56,638 nt of DNA from Cyclobacterium sp. (GCF_014762705.1 NZ_JABURL010000110.1:1-56638); one strand, 5' to 3'; counted from the stretch's first letter, positions 39,785-49,357 are shown. The notes: generated from the letters alone by a model not told the origin. Numbers and translations are program-made.

Positions 39785-40110
39785 TTTTTTTATTCGGGGC
39801 TGGGGTTTATAATTAACAAGTCAGGCTTTATCCACTGGAATTCTTTGATTTCACTAAAGCCCATAAAAATGTGTGCTGTTAACAGTCAGATGTTTAACAC
39901 TTCATGGATTAGCTACTCGAAATAATTAAATTATTCATGAATGTGTTTTTTTAAACGTACAAAATTCAAATTACAACTGACTGGTTTTCCTCTTAATTCC
40001 AATTCTTTAAAAATACCAAAACATATGGACTTTGATAAGTTTTGTGATTTTTATTACATACTAATTTGTTTTTATTTCATTTTTTTAAGCTTATAAAACC
40101 AAAAAACCAA
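39785..40110. other. AT-rich divergent region, no gene seen
   Basis: Control region between the kinase and the SQR-like gene. It has a palindrome AATAATTAAATTATT around 39922 and a near-consensus box TAAGTTTTG before the SQR-like gene. Nothing else could be assigned. Confidence 0.4.
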
Positions 40111-41373
40111 ATGAAAAAGTATAAAATTCTAATTATCGGAGGAGGAACAGCGGGGATCATGGTTGCTGCCAGATTGAAAAGAGCTGACAAAAATTTACAA
40201 ATAGGACTAATTGAACCCTCTGATAAACATTATTACCAACCTGCCTGGACTTTGGTTGGGGCTGGTACATTCGATATGCAGAAAACCATCAGGGAAGAGA
40301 AAAACTATATTCCTAAAGGAGTAGATTGGATCAAAGATGCGGCAACGGCTATTGACCCTGAGACAAAAACAGTTAAAACAGCGGCTTCAGGTCAAATTGG
40401 ATACGAATACCTTGTTGTCGCACCGGGATTGGTAATGAATCTTGATGGAATAGAAGGATTGAGAGACAGTCTTGGCAAGGAAGGGGTATGCTCCAATTAT
40501 GTAGATCCGGAATATACCTGGGAAGTTTTACGCAATTTTAAGGGTGGCAATGCAGTATTTACCCAACCTGCCACCCCCATCAAATGTGGTGGGGCCCCAC
40601 AAAAAATTATGTATCTGGCGGAGGATTATCTCCGCAAAAATGGTTTGAGAAACAAGTCAAACGTAATTTTTGCCACCCCTGGTACTGTTATTTTCGGGGT
40701 TAAAGATTTTGCAAAGACCCTGAACAAGATTATACAGGAAAGAGACATCTATTTCAAACCATTTTATACGCCCATTAAGATTGACTCAAAAAACAAAAAA
40801 ATCCATTTTAAATATTCACAATCCGGTGTTAACAGTTGCGTAGGAACTGAAGACAATCGGATCAACGAGGAAGTTGTCAGGGACACCGAGATCGTAATGC
40901 CTTACGACATGCTTCACCTGGCACCTCCACAGGAAGCGCCAAAATTCATTCAACAATCAAAAATAGCATACCAGGAGGGCCCCTCCAAAGGGTGGGTTAA
41001 GGTGGATATCAATACTTTACAACATCTTGACTACCCGGAGATCTTTGCTTTAGGAGATGTAGCGGCCCTTCCCACAGCCAAAACAGGTGCTGCAATTCGG
41101 AAACAAGCACCAGTTGTGGTGAGCAATTTGCTCCATCTGGTCAAAAACAATAAATTGGGTGAAAAAATCTATGAAGGATATTCCAGCTGCCCTCTCGTAA
41201 CCGGATATGGTAAAATGGTTCTGGCTGAATTTAAGTATGATAATGTAAGGGATAGTGATCCCATTTTAAGCAAAATTTTTGATACCTCTAAGGAATTGTA
41301 CCCCATGTGGTTGCTGAAAAAATACGGCTTGCCTTATCTTTACTGGAACCAAATGCTAAGGGGTAAAATGTAG
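40111..41373 (+). CDS. Sulfide:quinone reductase-like flavoprotein
   Basis: A 420-residue FAD protein of the sulfide:quinone oxidoreductase group. It has the FAD loop IIGGGTAGIMVAARL at residues 8-22, the second site FALGDVAALP at about 312-321, and cysteines C127, C159 (in PIKCGGAPQKIMYLAED) and C360 that match the redox cysteines of SQR. The C terminus ends in hydrophobic and aromatic residues suited to membrane association. Predicted to feed electrons from sulfide to the quinone pool at the inner membrane. Start is taken at ATG 40111, where the Rossmann strand begins. A terminator follows the gene. Confidence 0.85.
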   Translation: MKKYKILIIGGGTAGIMVAARLKRADKNLQIGLIEPSDKHYYQPAWTLVGAGTFDMQKTIREEKNYIPKGVDWIKDAATAIDPETKTVKTAASGQIGYEYLVVAPGLVMNLDGIEGLRDSLGKEGVCSNYVDPEYTWEVLRNFKGGNAVFTQPATPIKCGGAPQKIMYLAEDYLRKNGLRNKSNVIFATPGTVIFGVKDFAKTLNKIIQERDIYFKPFYTPIKIDSKNKKIHFKYSQSGVNSCVGTEDNRINEEVVRDTEIVMPYDMLHLAPPQEAPKFIQQSKIAYQEGPSKGWVKVDINTLQHLDYPEIFALGDVAALPTAKTGAAIRKQAPVVVSNLLHLVKNNKLGEKIYEGYSSCPLVTGYGKMVLAEFKYDNVRDSDPILSKIFDTSKELYPMWLLKKYGLPYLYWNQMLRGKM

Positions 41374-41394
41374 ATTCATTGGATTACAAAAAAT

Positions 41395-41436
41395 TGTGAA
41401 AGCCTGATACATATCATCCTTTCACATTTTTTTTTG
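41395..41436 (+). terminator. Terminator after the SQR-like gene
   Basis: TGTGAAAG pairs with CTTTCACA over 8 bp, with an inner GATA/TATC pairing, followed by ten T. Confidence 0.85.
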
Positions 41437-41494
41437 ATAATTTTAAGATAAGGTTGTATTTTCAAATCCCAAATAATAAAAACCAATATTATTT

Positions 41495-43072
41495 ATGGAG
41501 TTTAATTTACAGGCTTACGGCATTGAAGTTACTAATATCTTGAGAAATAGTGAAAAGGCCATCTTATATGAATCGGCTTTGAAACTTGAAAAGGGTTCTG
41601 CTATTTCAAGTAAGGGAGCCCTAATGGTCTATTCAGGCAAGAAAACAGGCCGAAGCCCAAGAGACAAAAGGGTGGTGAGGCACCCTGCTTCTGAAAAAAA
41701 TATTGACTGGGGACCTGTTAATTATGGTATGGATGAACATACCTTTATGGTCAACAGAGAAAGGGCCATTGATTACCTCAATACAAGAGAACACTTGTAT
41801 GTGGTGGATGCATTCGCAGGCTGGGACCCCAATTATCGGTTGAAAATCAGGATAATATGTACCAGAGCTTATCATGCCCTTTTTATGCAAAACATGCTGA
41901 TCATGCCTGAAAAAGAAGCATTAAATTCTTTTGGCGAACCCGATTACGTCATTTTTAATGCGGGCGGTTTTCCTGCAAATCATTTTACCACAACCATGAC
42001 ATCGAAAACCAGTATCGGATTAAGTCTGGAAAGAAAAGAAGTTGTCATATTGGGAACAGAATATGCCGGAGAAATGAAAAAAGGTATATTCTCGATTATG
42101 AATTACCTGATGCCTTTGCAAGAGGTTTTACCCATGCACTGTTCGGCGAATGTAGGCAATGAAGGGGATGTATCCTTGTTATTCGGCTTATCCGGAACCG
42201 GCAAAACAACCCTCAGTGCAGACCCCGGACGAAAACTCATCGGGGATGATGAACATTGCTGGCACCGGGATGGGGTTTTTAATATTGAGGGGGGATGTTA
42301 TGCCAAGGCCATTGATTTGAGCGAAGAAAAGGAACCGGATATTTTCAATGCCATTCGGTATGGCACCATACTGGAAAATGTAGTATTTGATCCTGAAACC
42401 AGGGAAGTAGATTATTCCGACACCTCTATTACCCAAAATACCCGGGCCTCCTACCCCATTGATTTTATCAATAACACACAAATCCCCTGTATCGCAGGAC
42501 CACCTAAAAACATCATTTTTCTTACCTGTGATGCATTTGGGGTGCTGCCTCCCGTGAGCAAACTCAATCCCGAACAAGCCAGTTATCACTTTATTTCGGG
42601 ATATACCGCCAAAGTTGCGGGTACAGAAATGGGTATCAAAGAGCCTCAGGCCACTTTCAGTGCTTGTTTTGGAGCGGCTTTTATGATGTGGCATCCCAAC
42701 CGGTATGCCACACTACTGGCCAAAAAAATGAAGGAATACAATGTTTCAGCCTGGTTGGTCAACACCGGATGGAGTGGTGGAGCGTATGGCGTTGGTTCCA
42801 GGATAAAACTTAAATATACCCGTGCCATTTTAGATGCCATTCACAATGGTGATTTTGATGCCGTGAAAACCCAGCGGGAGGAAGAATTCGGATTGGAGAT
42901 TCCCTTGAGTTGTCCCAATGTTCCTTCAGAAATATTGGTTCCGGAGAATACCTGGAAAGACCAGAAACAATTTTCAAAAATTAAAACTAAGTTGGTAAAT
43001 CTGTTTCGTGAGAATTTTGAGAAATTTAAAGACCATGTTGATGAAAGAATTGCCAAAGCAGGACCCAATTAA
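41495..43072 (+). CDS. pckA: Phosphoenolpyruvate carboxykinase (ATP)
   Basis: A 525-residue ATP-type PEP carboxykinase, the first committed enzyme of gluconeogenesis (oxaloacetate + ATP to PEP + CO2 + ADP). The P-loop kinase-1a motif is [20 protein letters not shown], followed by [33 protein letters not shown] is the conserved N-terminal substrate segment. Length is typical. It starts with ATG 58 nt after the SQR-like gene's terminator. The next gene begins inside its 3' end, on the same strand in another frame. Confidence 0.96.
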   Translation: MEFNLQAYGIEVTNILRNSEKAILYESALKLEKGSAISSKGALMVYSGKKTGRSPRDKRVVRHPASEKNIDWGPVNYGMDEHTFMVNRERAIDYLNTREHLYVVDAFAGWDPNYRLKIRIICTRAYHALFMQNMLIMPEKEALNSFGEPDYVIFNAGGFPANHFTTTMTSKTSIGLSLERKEVVILGTEYAGEMKKGIFSIMNYLMPLQEVLPMHCSANVGNEGDVSLLFGLSGTGKTTLSADPGRKLIGDDEHCWHRDGVFNIEGGCYAKAIDLSEEKEPDIFNAIRYGTILENVVFDPETREVDYSDTSITQNTRASYPIDFINNTQIPCIAGPPKNIIFLTCDAFGVLPPVSKLNPEQASYHFISGYTAKVAGTEMGIKEPQATFSACFGAAFMMWHPNRYATLLAKKMKEYNVSAWLVNTGWSGGAYGVGSRIKLKYTRAILDAIHNGDFDAVKTQREEEFGLEIPLSCPNVPSEILVPENTWKDQKQFSKIKTKLVNLFRENFEKFKDHVDERIAKAGPN

Positions 43073-44246
43073 TAAATTCAGGAATATTAATGGTCCCCTT
43101 ACGATCATTTTTTTTCTGGCATGGCTTTTAATCCAATGCCAACCTAAGGAAAAAAACATAGTCTCTACCTCCTCCATTTTATTGGATGAGACTTCGCTTT
43201 TCAATTTTGAAGACTGTGTATCTGATGTTGAATTTATTCCTTTACTTGCCCCGAAGGACAGTTTGATAAACCTTTCCTGCAGGGTTCACGAATTGGTCGT
43301 CAATGACAAGTTTTACTATGCCAGTAGATGCCACAATGACTTATCCATCCACTGTTTTGATTTGGCAGGAAATCACCTCAGGAGTTGGAACAGGAAAGGA
43401 GATGGCCCGGAAGAATATCCATCCTTGCATGGATTGATGGTGGAAAATAATGATTTGTATATCAATACAGGGAGAGGAACAATTGTTAAGTACGGCCTTC
43501 CGGCATTTGAGTTTAAGGAGCAAATACAATTAGGAGACTTTGACTTTGTACCTACAGTTTCATTTATTTCCCCTAATAGATTCTTGATATCGTCAGAGCC
43601 TTCAGGGAATGAAAGAAATAAGATATTCCACGAAATTCAACTGGATTCAAAAAACTCCAAAACCCTCCCTGTTTCCAGCCTGCCATATAGTGGAGAATTG
43701 AATCCTGGACTACTCGCCCAAATGGAAGATCGTCATTTATTAAGTTTCGGGCTTTCCGACACCATTTACCATTATCATGAAGATTCTACAACAATTTATA
43801 CTACCCTTGATTTTGGTGACAAAAGCATAGATCAAGTTGATTTTGAACTGGAGGGCGGGGCATTTATGGAAAAAGTTTTGCTTTCACAAAATTACGCCTT
43901 TAATACAGGCCATATCTCTATTAGCGATGGGACCCTGAAATTATTGGCCTACGGAATACAGAAAAACCCTGATTTTAACCGGGATGACCTTTCCACATTT
44001 CCTTTTTATGATGTTTTTATCCATCCTGATACAGGTATGAAAAAGATTGCCAAAGCTTTAATGGATGTACGGAATAAAAGTTATTCCAGAGATGGATATT
44101 TTTATCAGGTGATGCAACAAGAGGATTGGCAAAGAGCATTGGATAAGTCTTATTTTGGGAAACATGAAAATAAACTCCTGCAAAGCATTCAAAGATTAAC
44201 TGATGAAGAAGATCCAATAATTCTGAAATATAAAATTGCATTTTAA
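43041..44246 (+). CDS. Six-bladed beta-propeller lipoprotein
   Basis: A 401-residue exported protein with a signal peptide of about 33 residues ending in AWLLIQC, a lipobox, so a lipoprotein. The mature part has repeated short strands with Asp/Gly turns; [22 protein letters not shown] is the typical first blade of six-bladed propellers in Bacteroidota (BF3164/DUF5128-like). Function unknown. ATG at 43041 (43035 is possible) lies inside pckA, giving a 32-bp overlap in another frame; no later start keeps the signal peptide. Confidence 0.78.
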   Translation: MKELPKQDPINKFRNINGPLTIIFFLAWLLIQCQPKEKNIVSTSSILLDETSLFNFEDCVSDVEFIPLLAPKDSLINLSCRVHELVVNDKFYYASRCHNDLSIHCFDLAGNHLRSWNRKGDGPEEYPSLHGLMVENNDLYINTGRGTIVKYGLPAFEFKEQIQLGDFDFVPTVSFISPNRFLISSEPSGNERNKIFHEIQLDSKNSKTLPVSSLPYSGELNPGLLAQMEDRHLLSFGLSDTIYHYHEDSTTIYTTLDFGDKSIDQVDFELEGGAFMEKVLLSQNYAFNTGHISISDGTLKLLAYGIQKNPDFNRDDLSTFPFYDVFIHPDTGMKKIAKALMDVRNKSYSRDGYFYQVMQQEDWQRALDKSYFGKHENKLLQSIQRLTDEEDPIILKYKIAF

Positions 44247-44269
44247 CTTATTTTTTCGCAATTTCTAAA

Positions 44270-45457
44270 ATGAAGAAATTAGCCTTGGTTTTAAGTGGGG
44301 GTGGCTTCAATGGGGCTTTCCAGATTGGTGCTTTGAATTATCTCAGGGACCATTGGAAAACCCTGGGTTGTGACCGGGATCCCCTGAATTTTGATATTGT
44401 AGCAGGGGTTTCGGTAGGCTCACTGAATGGCGCATTAATAGCCAGCAATCAATTTGATGAGTTGAGTGAGATCTGGTCTAAGGTCAGGACCAATGGCGTG
44501 GAAGAAATTTACACTTCAGATTTCATTGATACCCAATCCAGCTCCGAAGAAGTAGTTTTCAAAATTAATCCTGCAATTTTATTTCAAAAGTTCATCCCGG
44601 ATTTTAAGCCCGATCTATCTTTTTGGAAAATATTGCCCTTGATTTTTTCCAATAAAAAGCAGCGGGATTTTTTGCGGAAAACCTTGGATCAGGCAGCTGA
44701 AAGCTTTACCCTTAACTTTAGTGAATTTAAGGCTTTGGCAGACAATGCCCCTCTTGGAAAAAAACTTGAAGGCCTGCTAAAAAGGGCCAATGTAAAGGAT
44801 AGGCTTTTCCGATGCGGGTTTGTCTCTTTGAATGATGGGAAATACCATGCTGTTGAAAGCCAGGAATTTTCCTCAGATGAGGATTTTCAAAAAGGGGTCC
44901 TGGCATCCTCGGCCATCCCCATTGTTTGGGAGCCTGTTCCCACCATACACACCAGCAAGGGAAGGCTTGAACAACTGATAGACGGGGGCATCAAAAATGT
45001 ATCTCCCCTGGGAGATGTTTTGGAAGATATAAACCGGGATCCGGAACATGATTATACCCTAATGATTATTAATTGCAACGCACACGAGCCTATCCCGGGC
45101 AATTATCAGCAAGCCAATATTGCTCAAATAGCGCTGAGGGCTTTGACCGATATCAGTCTCAATGAAATATTCAACAACGACATCAGGGAATACCTGAGAA
45201 TCAATGATATCCTGAATCAGGTTGGAGAGGATCAGTCTCTGTATAATTTTAATTACAAACTCCGGAGAAGGACGGATCAAAAACTAAAAGCCTTCAAAAC
45301 CATCATTATCCAGCCTGATTCCGGTTATCTTGGAGACAGCCTGGTTTCTACCAAAAAGTTGTTTGACAGAAGAGTAGCGCACGGTATCGAAAAAGCCGCA
45401 GAGGCAATGCACCTCATCAAACATCAGGGATTGAAGTTTCAAACCATTATCACATGA
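44270..45457 (+). CDS. Patatin-like phospholipase
   Basis: A 395-residue patatin-fold lipase or esterase with the Ser-Asp dyad: oxyanion loop LSGGGFNGAFQIGAL, nucleophile S48 in GVSVGSLNG, and the aspartate in IDGGIKN. No signal peptide, so cytoplasmic or peripheral at the inner membrane. It ends with an ATGA overlap onto the exported esterase, indicating a two-gene operon dealing with lipids or esters. Some patatins are toxin-like effectors of anti-phage systems, but the context gives no support for that here. Confidence 0.9.
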   Translation: MKKLALVLSGGGFNGAFQIGALNYLRDHWKTLGCDRDPLNFDIVAGVSVGSLNGALIASNQFDELSEIWSKVRTNGVEEIYTSDFIDTQSSSEEVVFKINPAILFQKFIPDFKPDLSFWKILPLIFSNKKQRDFLRKTLDQAAESFTLNFSEFKALADNAPLGKKLEGLLKRANVKDRLFRCGFVSLNDGKYHAVESQEFSSDEDFQKGVLASSAIPIVWEPVPTIHTSKGRLEQLIDGGIKNVSPLGDVLEDINRDPEHDYTLMIINCNAHEPIPGNYQQANIAQIALRALTDISLNEIFNNDIREYLRINDILNQVGEDQSLYNFNYKLRRRTDQKLKAFKTIIIQPDSGYLGDSLVSTKKLFDRRVAHGIEKAAEAMHLIKHQGLKFQTIIT

Positions 45458-46287
45458 ATAGTAAAAATATCTCATTTCAAGCCATAGGCTTCTTATTCCT
45501 TTTCTTACTTACTGTTTCATTTTCTTTTGCCCAGGATACCATCAAAGAAGTGTACAAAATCGCCTCAAAAGACAGCTTGGGTCTGGAGATTTATATTCCG
45601 GACGACACAAACTCTTTAAGGCCGGCAATGATATTCTTTTTTGGAGGCGGTTGGAACGGTGGTTCTACAGAGCAGTTCAGACCACATGCGGAATATTTTG
45701 CCCAAAAGGGAATGGTTACCGTTTTGGCAGATTACAGGGTCCGTTCTAGGCATCAAACCAGCCCTTTCGAGGCATTGGAGGATGCCAGGGCAGCAATGAG
45801 ATACCTCAAAATAAATGCTGAAAAGTGGGGTATTGATAGCTCCAGAATCGTCGCCTCAGGAGGATCGGCAGGAGGTCATTTGGCTGCAGCGACTGCCCTA
45901 ACCAAAAGCTTAGATACTTCTCAGGAAAACTACCCTGATCCAAAACCTGCTGCCCTGGTGCTTTTCAATCCGGTCATTGACAATGGTCCTGGGGGGTATG
46001 GTTATGAGCGGATTGGAGCACAATACAAGGAATTCTCTCCCATCCACAACATTACCGAAGGAGCCCCTCCCACCCTTTTCTTTTTAGGAACAGAAGACCG
46101 GTTGATACCTGTAATCACAGCTCAATACTACAAAATGGTGATGGAAAAAGTGGGAAGTTATTGTGAATTGATTCTTTATGAGGGAGAAGGACATGGTTTT
46201 TTCAATTATAAAAACCATGATATTTACCAACAAACCATAAAAGAAACCACTGATTTCCTAATCAGACAGGGTTTCATCGCAGAATAA
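45454..46287 (+). CDS. Exported alpha/beta hydrolase (esterase)
   Basis: A 277-residue esterase with a signal peptide ending in SFSFA. The fold shows an oxyanion loop, FFFGGGWNGGS, the nucleophile in VASGGSAGGHLAAA, the acid in FLGTEDRLIP and the histidine in GEGHGFFNY. It resembles BD-FAE and Aes-type serine carboxylesterases that work on acetylated or feruloylated polysaccharides. It acts outside the cytoplasm. Coupled to the patatin gene by a 4-bp overlap. Confidence 0.88.
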   Translation: MNSKNISFQAIGFLFLFLLTVSFSFAQDTIKEVYKIASKDSLGLEIYIPDDTNSLRPAMIFFFGGGWNGGSTEQFRPHAEYFAQKGMVTVLADYRVRSRHQTSPFEALEDARAAMRYLKINAEKWGIDSSRIVASGGSAGGHLAAATALTKSLDTSQENYPDPKPAALVLFNPVIDNGPGGYGYERIGAQYKEFSPIHNITEGAPPTLFFLGTEDRLIPVITAQYYKMVMEKVGSYCELILYEGEGHGFFNYKNHDIYQQTIKETTDFLIRQGFIAE

Positions 46288-46762
46288 CTACTAATTCGGG
46301 GAAAAGTGCTTCTACATTAACCATCACTTACTAATTACCCAACTATTTAGCAGCCATTTTCCCCCTTTTAATAGGAGAAGACCCTACCGGAATATTTTCT
46401 TTTTTTAATAGAAAAATCAAAGCATATAATGTATGCTACAATATTTTTTCAAAGGCTCATTGGTGAAAAATTACGGCAGGGAAAATTTAAATTAATTGTA
46501 TTTTAAACACTTATAAGCAATACTCTGGAACATTTTTACAAAATATAATTTTATAATATTACCTATTATAGAATTTTATATTTTTTTACATTTTTTCTAA
46601 AATATAAGTTTATTGGGGCCTTGTCCTTCCATTTCTTTTTGTTAAGTTTAAAAATAATTTACAATTAAATACTTACTCAGTAGGGCAATTTGCCAAAAAA
46701 ATAGCTGCAGTCAGTTAATATAAACCCATAACGGAGTCTCTGAAGGTCATTGGCTCCTTTTT
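46288..46762. other. Gap with possible small RNA and orphan terminator
   Basis: This AT-rich 475-bp gap has no ORF. A promoter-like pair, TTG at 46621 and TAAGTTTA at 46643, precedes a hairpin, GGAGTC with GGCTCC at 46733-46757, followed by seven T on the forward strand. The distance from the last forward gene (about 445 nt) makes an independent short RNA of about 100 nt possible. Confidence 0.35.
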
Positions 46763-47488
46763 TTATTGCAGCAAAAAAGCTTCAAGAAGGTCTCCGACAT
46801 AATATGCTACCAGAGCTGCGATAAACCCTAATGAAAGTGTTTCTATTACACTTTTTAAAAGCCCTGTTTGATTGGCCCAGCTTTTCAAGAACCCAACCAC
46901 CAAAAAAGCCAATCCAGTGAGCAGGCAAGTCCAGAAAAAGACATCAAACCTGGTGGTATAAAAATAGTCCCACACATAAACTGTAAGTGGAATGAAGCCC
47001 ACGGCAATAAAGGAAATCAAAGTTGCCAGTCCAATTTTCAGGGGGCTTTTATTTTCTTCCATCATATTCAGTTCGTCCTTCATCATTTCATTTACCCACC
47101 TGTCTTTGTCCGAAATGATCACATCGACCACTTGTTGAAGTAATTCGCCTTCAAATCCTTTCTCTTTATAGATTACTTCTATTTCTTCTCTTTCTTTTTC
47201 GGGCAAGTGTTCCACCTCCCAATATTCAATACTTTTATGTTTCTGGAAATTTTCCTTGTCTGATTTTGAGGAAAGGTATGCGCCAATAGACATAGACAGC
47301 CCATCGGCAAAGAGATTGGCAAAGCCCAAAATAATAATGACCAGGGGGTCGAGCCCTGCTCCTACTGCCCCGGCAACCACCGCAAAGGTCGTCACCGCCC
47401 CATCTATTCCACCATATACAAACTCCCTGAGATATTCCTGGAGACTTTTAAAAAATGGGATTTCCTGATGTAATTCTGATTCTTTCAC
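46763..47488 (-). CDS. VIT/CCC1 family transporter
   Basis: A 241-residue membrane protein of the vacuolar iron transporter family. The N-terminal part has [24 protein letters not shown], and [22 protein letters not shown] follows, both family signatures. A cytoplasmic helical domain of about residues 75-140, which in related proteins binds metal, is present with many Glu residues. Five helices are expected. The likely substrates are Fe2+ or Mn2+. The start is GTG at 47488, as no ATG precedes the conserved region. Confidence 0.88.
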   Translation of the reverse strand: MKESELHQEIPFFKSLQEYLREFVYGGIDGAVTTFAVVAGAVGAGLDPLVIIILGFANLFADGLSMSIGAYLSSKSDKENFQKHKSIEYWEVEHLPEKEREEIEVIYKEKGFEGELLQQVVDVIISDKDRWVNEMMKDELNMMEENKSPLKIGLATLISFIAVGFIPLTVYVWDYFYTTRFDVFFWTCLLTGLAFLVVGFLKSWANQTGLLKSVIETLSLGFIAALVAYYVGDLLEAFLLQ

Positions 47489-47745
47489 TACCTGACAATT
47501 TATTTTGAGAAAAATATAAGATGCTTTAAGATAGAAATTTTTTTTAGAATGGAGACGAAAATGGGGTTAAAAATAGGTAATAAGAAGATTTTTAAAACAA
47601 CATGTGGGCTTGGATAAATTCTTACTTTTCAAGGATAATCAGGTTTGGATCCAAAACTATTATACCAAAGGACCTTAAATCTAAAATCAATCTCATTGAA
47701 AATGAAAGTAATAAAAACCTTCGGGATATTTTTTTCATCGTCTCC

Positions 47746-47776
47746 TTGTGAGAAAAAAAACAAAAACCTACCTTTG
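47746..47776 (+). promoter_or_regulatory. Promoter of the tRNA-Asp array
   Basis: TTG at 47746-47748 and TACCTTTG at 47769-47776 are separated by 20 nt and match the Bacteroidota -33/-7 consensus. The array begins about 145 nt downstream, with no other promoter seen between. Confidence 0.75.
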
Positions 47777-47893
47777 CATCACTTCAAAAGAGAAGTAGAA
47801 AAGAGACAAAATATTAAGTAAAAATTCAACCTTATAAACACCGAAAATAATAGCTGGTACTTTTACCTTTTCAGGCAAGTCCGGACGGTCAAA

Positions 47894-47921
47894 GGTTTGA
47901 ACTTTTGAAATATAAAATATT
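47894..47921 (+). repeat. Partial array copy (T-arm end and spacer)
   Basis: The sequence GGTTTGAAC, followed by the 19-nt spacer TTTTGAAATATAAAATATT, is the diverged end of a further unit in front of the first complete one. It shows the array has lost or started from an older copy. Confidence 0.7.
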
Positions 47922-48157
47922 GGAGTGGTAGTTCAGCTGGTTAGAATGTCCCGACTCGTCGGGAAGGACGCTGGTTCGAACTTTTGAAATATAAAATATT
48001 GGAGTGGTAGTTCAGCTGGTTAGAATGTCCCGACTCGTCGGGAAGGACGCTGGTTCGAACTTTTGAAATATAAAATATTGGAGTGGTAGTTCAGCTGGTT
48101 AGAATGTCCCGACTCATCGGGAAGGACGCTGGTTCGAACTTTGAAATATAAAATATT
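47922..48157 (+). repeat. Three tandem truncated tRNA-Asp-like copies
   Basis: Units start at 47922, 48001 and 48080 (79, 79 and 78 nt). Each repeats the first 27 nt of the intact tRNA-Asp (acceptor 5' strand and D arm), then replaces the anticodon arm with TCCCGACTCGTCGGGA, a perfect 6-bp hairpin with a CTCG loop, then has GGACGCTGGTTCGAAC, which holds a T-loop but lacks the 3' half of the T stem and the acceptor 3' strand. The 19-nt spacer TTTTGAAATATAAAATATT closes each unit and also precedes the true tRNA. Units one and two are identical; unit three differs by a G to A in the hairpin loop (48116) and one fewer T in the spacer. They cannot form a cloverleaf, so they are not tRNAs. Confidence 0.92.
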
Positions 48158-48231
48158 GGAGTGGTAGTTCAGCTGGTTAGAATGCCTGCCTGTCACGCAG
48201 GAGGTCGCGGGTTCGAGTCCCGTCCATTCCG
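48158..48231 (+). tRNA. tRNA-Asp (GTC)
   Basis: A complete 74-nt cloverleaf: acceptor GGAGTGG with CCATTCC (one G-U), D arm GTTC/GAAT, anticodon arm CCTGC-CTGTCAC-GCAGG with anticodon GTC, T arm GCGGG-TTCGAGT-CCCGT, discriminator G. CCA is not encoded. It is the last, intact member of the array and is followed 8 nt later by a terminator. Confidence 0.97.
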
Positions 48232-48239
48232 CAGGAAGA

Positions 48240-48285
48240 AACCCTAATGGCTTAATTTATAAGCTGTTAGGGTTCTTCTTTTTAA
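48240..48285 (+). terminator. tRNA-Asp terminator
   Basis: AACCCTAA pairs with TTAGGGTT (8 bp), with an inner GCTTA/TAAGC stem, followed by CTTCTTTTT. Confidence 0.9.
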
Positions 48286-48657
48286 ATGTGGGGCTAATTC
48301 TGGGGCTATTTGTAATTTTTTTTTTCTTCGGATATGTCAAAGGGTTGAAATTCCAAGCTATTCTGTTTTACTTGGATTTTATTATCTTTTAGCTGGAGAA
48401 GCTCATTGGGGATATTAAGTCGAAATAATTTTATGTTCGAGTTTTCAAATAAACTTCAACCACTCCCCTGCCCTGTTGAAATAGCAATCCTTCCCTTTTA
48501 AATTTAAATCACAAACTAAACACCAACTAGCACTTTTTTGGCGACACAACTTAATCAATTGGTAATAAGTTAATTAATATAAATATTTTCAACTAAAATA
48601 CTTTTATTTCAGCCAAAATTTGGTTAAATTAAGGTATAGTCTTTAACTGTTGAAGCC
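48286..48657. other. Junction region after tRNA-Asp, no gene seen
   Basis: A tandem of two 12-mers, TGGGGCTAATTC and TGGGGCTATTTG (48289-48312), directly follows the terminator and resembles the short direct repeats seen next to tRNA-integrated Bacteroidota elements. No integrase gene is present in the window. The remaining sequence is AT-rich, with a palindrome CCAAAATTTGG before the 76-residue gene. Confidence 0.45.
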
Positions 48658-48888
48658 ATGAAATTTATCATCAAACTTATCCTTGTGTCCTTTATTGGCA
48701 TGGTAGCCATGTTCGGTGCCCTGGGCAGCGAGAACGAATGGCCAGGTCTGATAGTGGCAATTTCGGTGTGGGTTTGGTTTATCTATTCCCTATCTAAACC
48801 GAAGGAATACAATTCCGACAGAAAGACCAGGGAACTGGAGCGAAGAAATGAAGAGCTTCTAAGGAAACTGGAACAAAGAGGTCACTAA
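48658..48888 (+). CDS. Small membrane protein with coiled-coil tail
   Basis: A 76-residue protein with two hydrophobic helices, about residues 3-22 and 28-45, then a charged helix, TRELERRNEELLRKLEQ, that should form a coiled coil. No family recognised. It is the first gene after the tRNA, forward strand, with no partner close by. It could be a phage- or island-borne small membrane protein; no function is claimed. Confidence 0.65.
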   Translation: MKFIIKLILVSFIGMVAMFGALGSENEWPGLIVAISVWVWFIYSLSKPKEYNSDRKTRELERRNEELLRKLEQRGH

Positions 48889-48940
48889 TAATCGGGTCCA
48901 GTAAAATTTTTCTTTCAATAACCCAAAAGCAGAAATACCA

Positions 48941-49173
48941 TCAAAGGTCCAGTTTCAATCCTTCTATTTCCAATTCATTGATGTGCATACCGGCCAGGAT
49001 CAAGTCGTCTCCTTCGATGGCTCGCAGGATTTTTTGAATCAGCTCATTTAGCTTTTTTCCTTTTTCCAATCTTTCAATTGATCCAGGTTCTGGTCTCTCA
49101 GCTGGTTGATCTTCCGTTCAATCTGGGCTTGCCTGTTTTTCAACTGCGTTACGATCAGGGAGATGGCTTTCAT
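48941..49173 (-). pseudogene. Frameshifted small coiled-coil gene
   Basis: From the ATG at 49173 the frame reads MKAISLIVTQLKNRQAQIER and on to KINQLRDQN, then stops after 33 codons. A -1 shift around the AAC-CTG codons restores a second open stretch of about 47 codons reading SIERLEKGKKLNELIQKIL and ending GLKLDL at TGA 48941. Together they give a helical protein of about 77 residues without the stop, so a one-base deletion (or a sequencing error) has broken it. Found by reading the strand; the family is unknown to me. Confidence 0.6.
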
Positions 49174-49357
49174 TGTTTATTAAATTAACTTTTTTGCGTT
49201 AATAATTTAAACATTAAAATTCAGTTTTTTCTCACCAGCAACCTTCTTCTCTGTTTAACAATCTCTTCCAAAAATGAGTATTTCAAAAGTAATCTCCGCT
49301 TCTGGTATATCACTATTTCTGAAAATATGCATATCCATTGATCCAGGCTCCTAAACC

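Noticed and set aside
44270-46287. Patatin as an anti-phage effector (CBASS/CD-NTase linked)
   Set aside because: No cyclase or sensor gene is nearby; its partner is an exported esterase.
47922-48157. Three extra functional tRNA genes
   Set aside because: They lack the 3' T-stem strand, the acceptor 3' strand and a normal 7-nt anticodon loop.
47922-48231. CRISPR array
   Set aside because: The tandem units have no variable spacers; the 19-nt linker is constant, and the units are partial tRNA copies.
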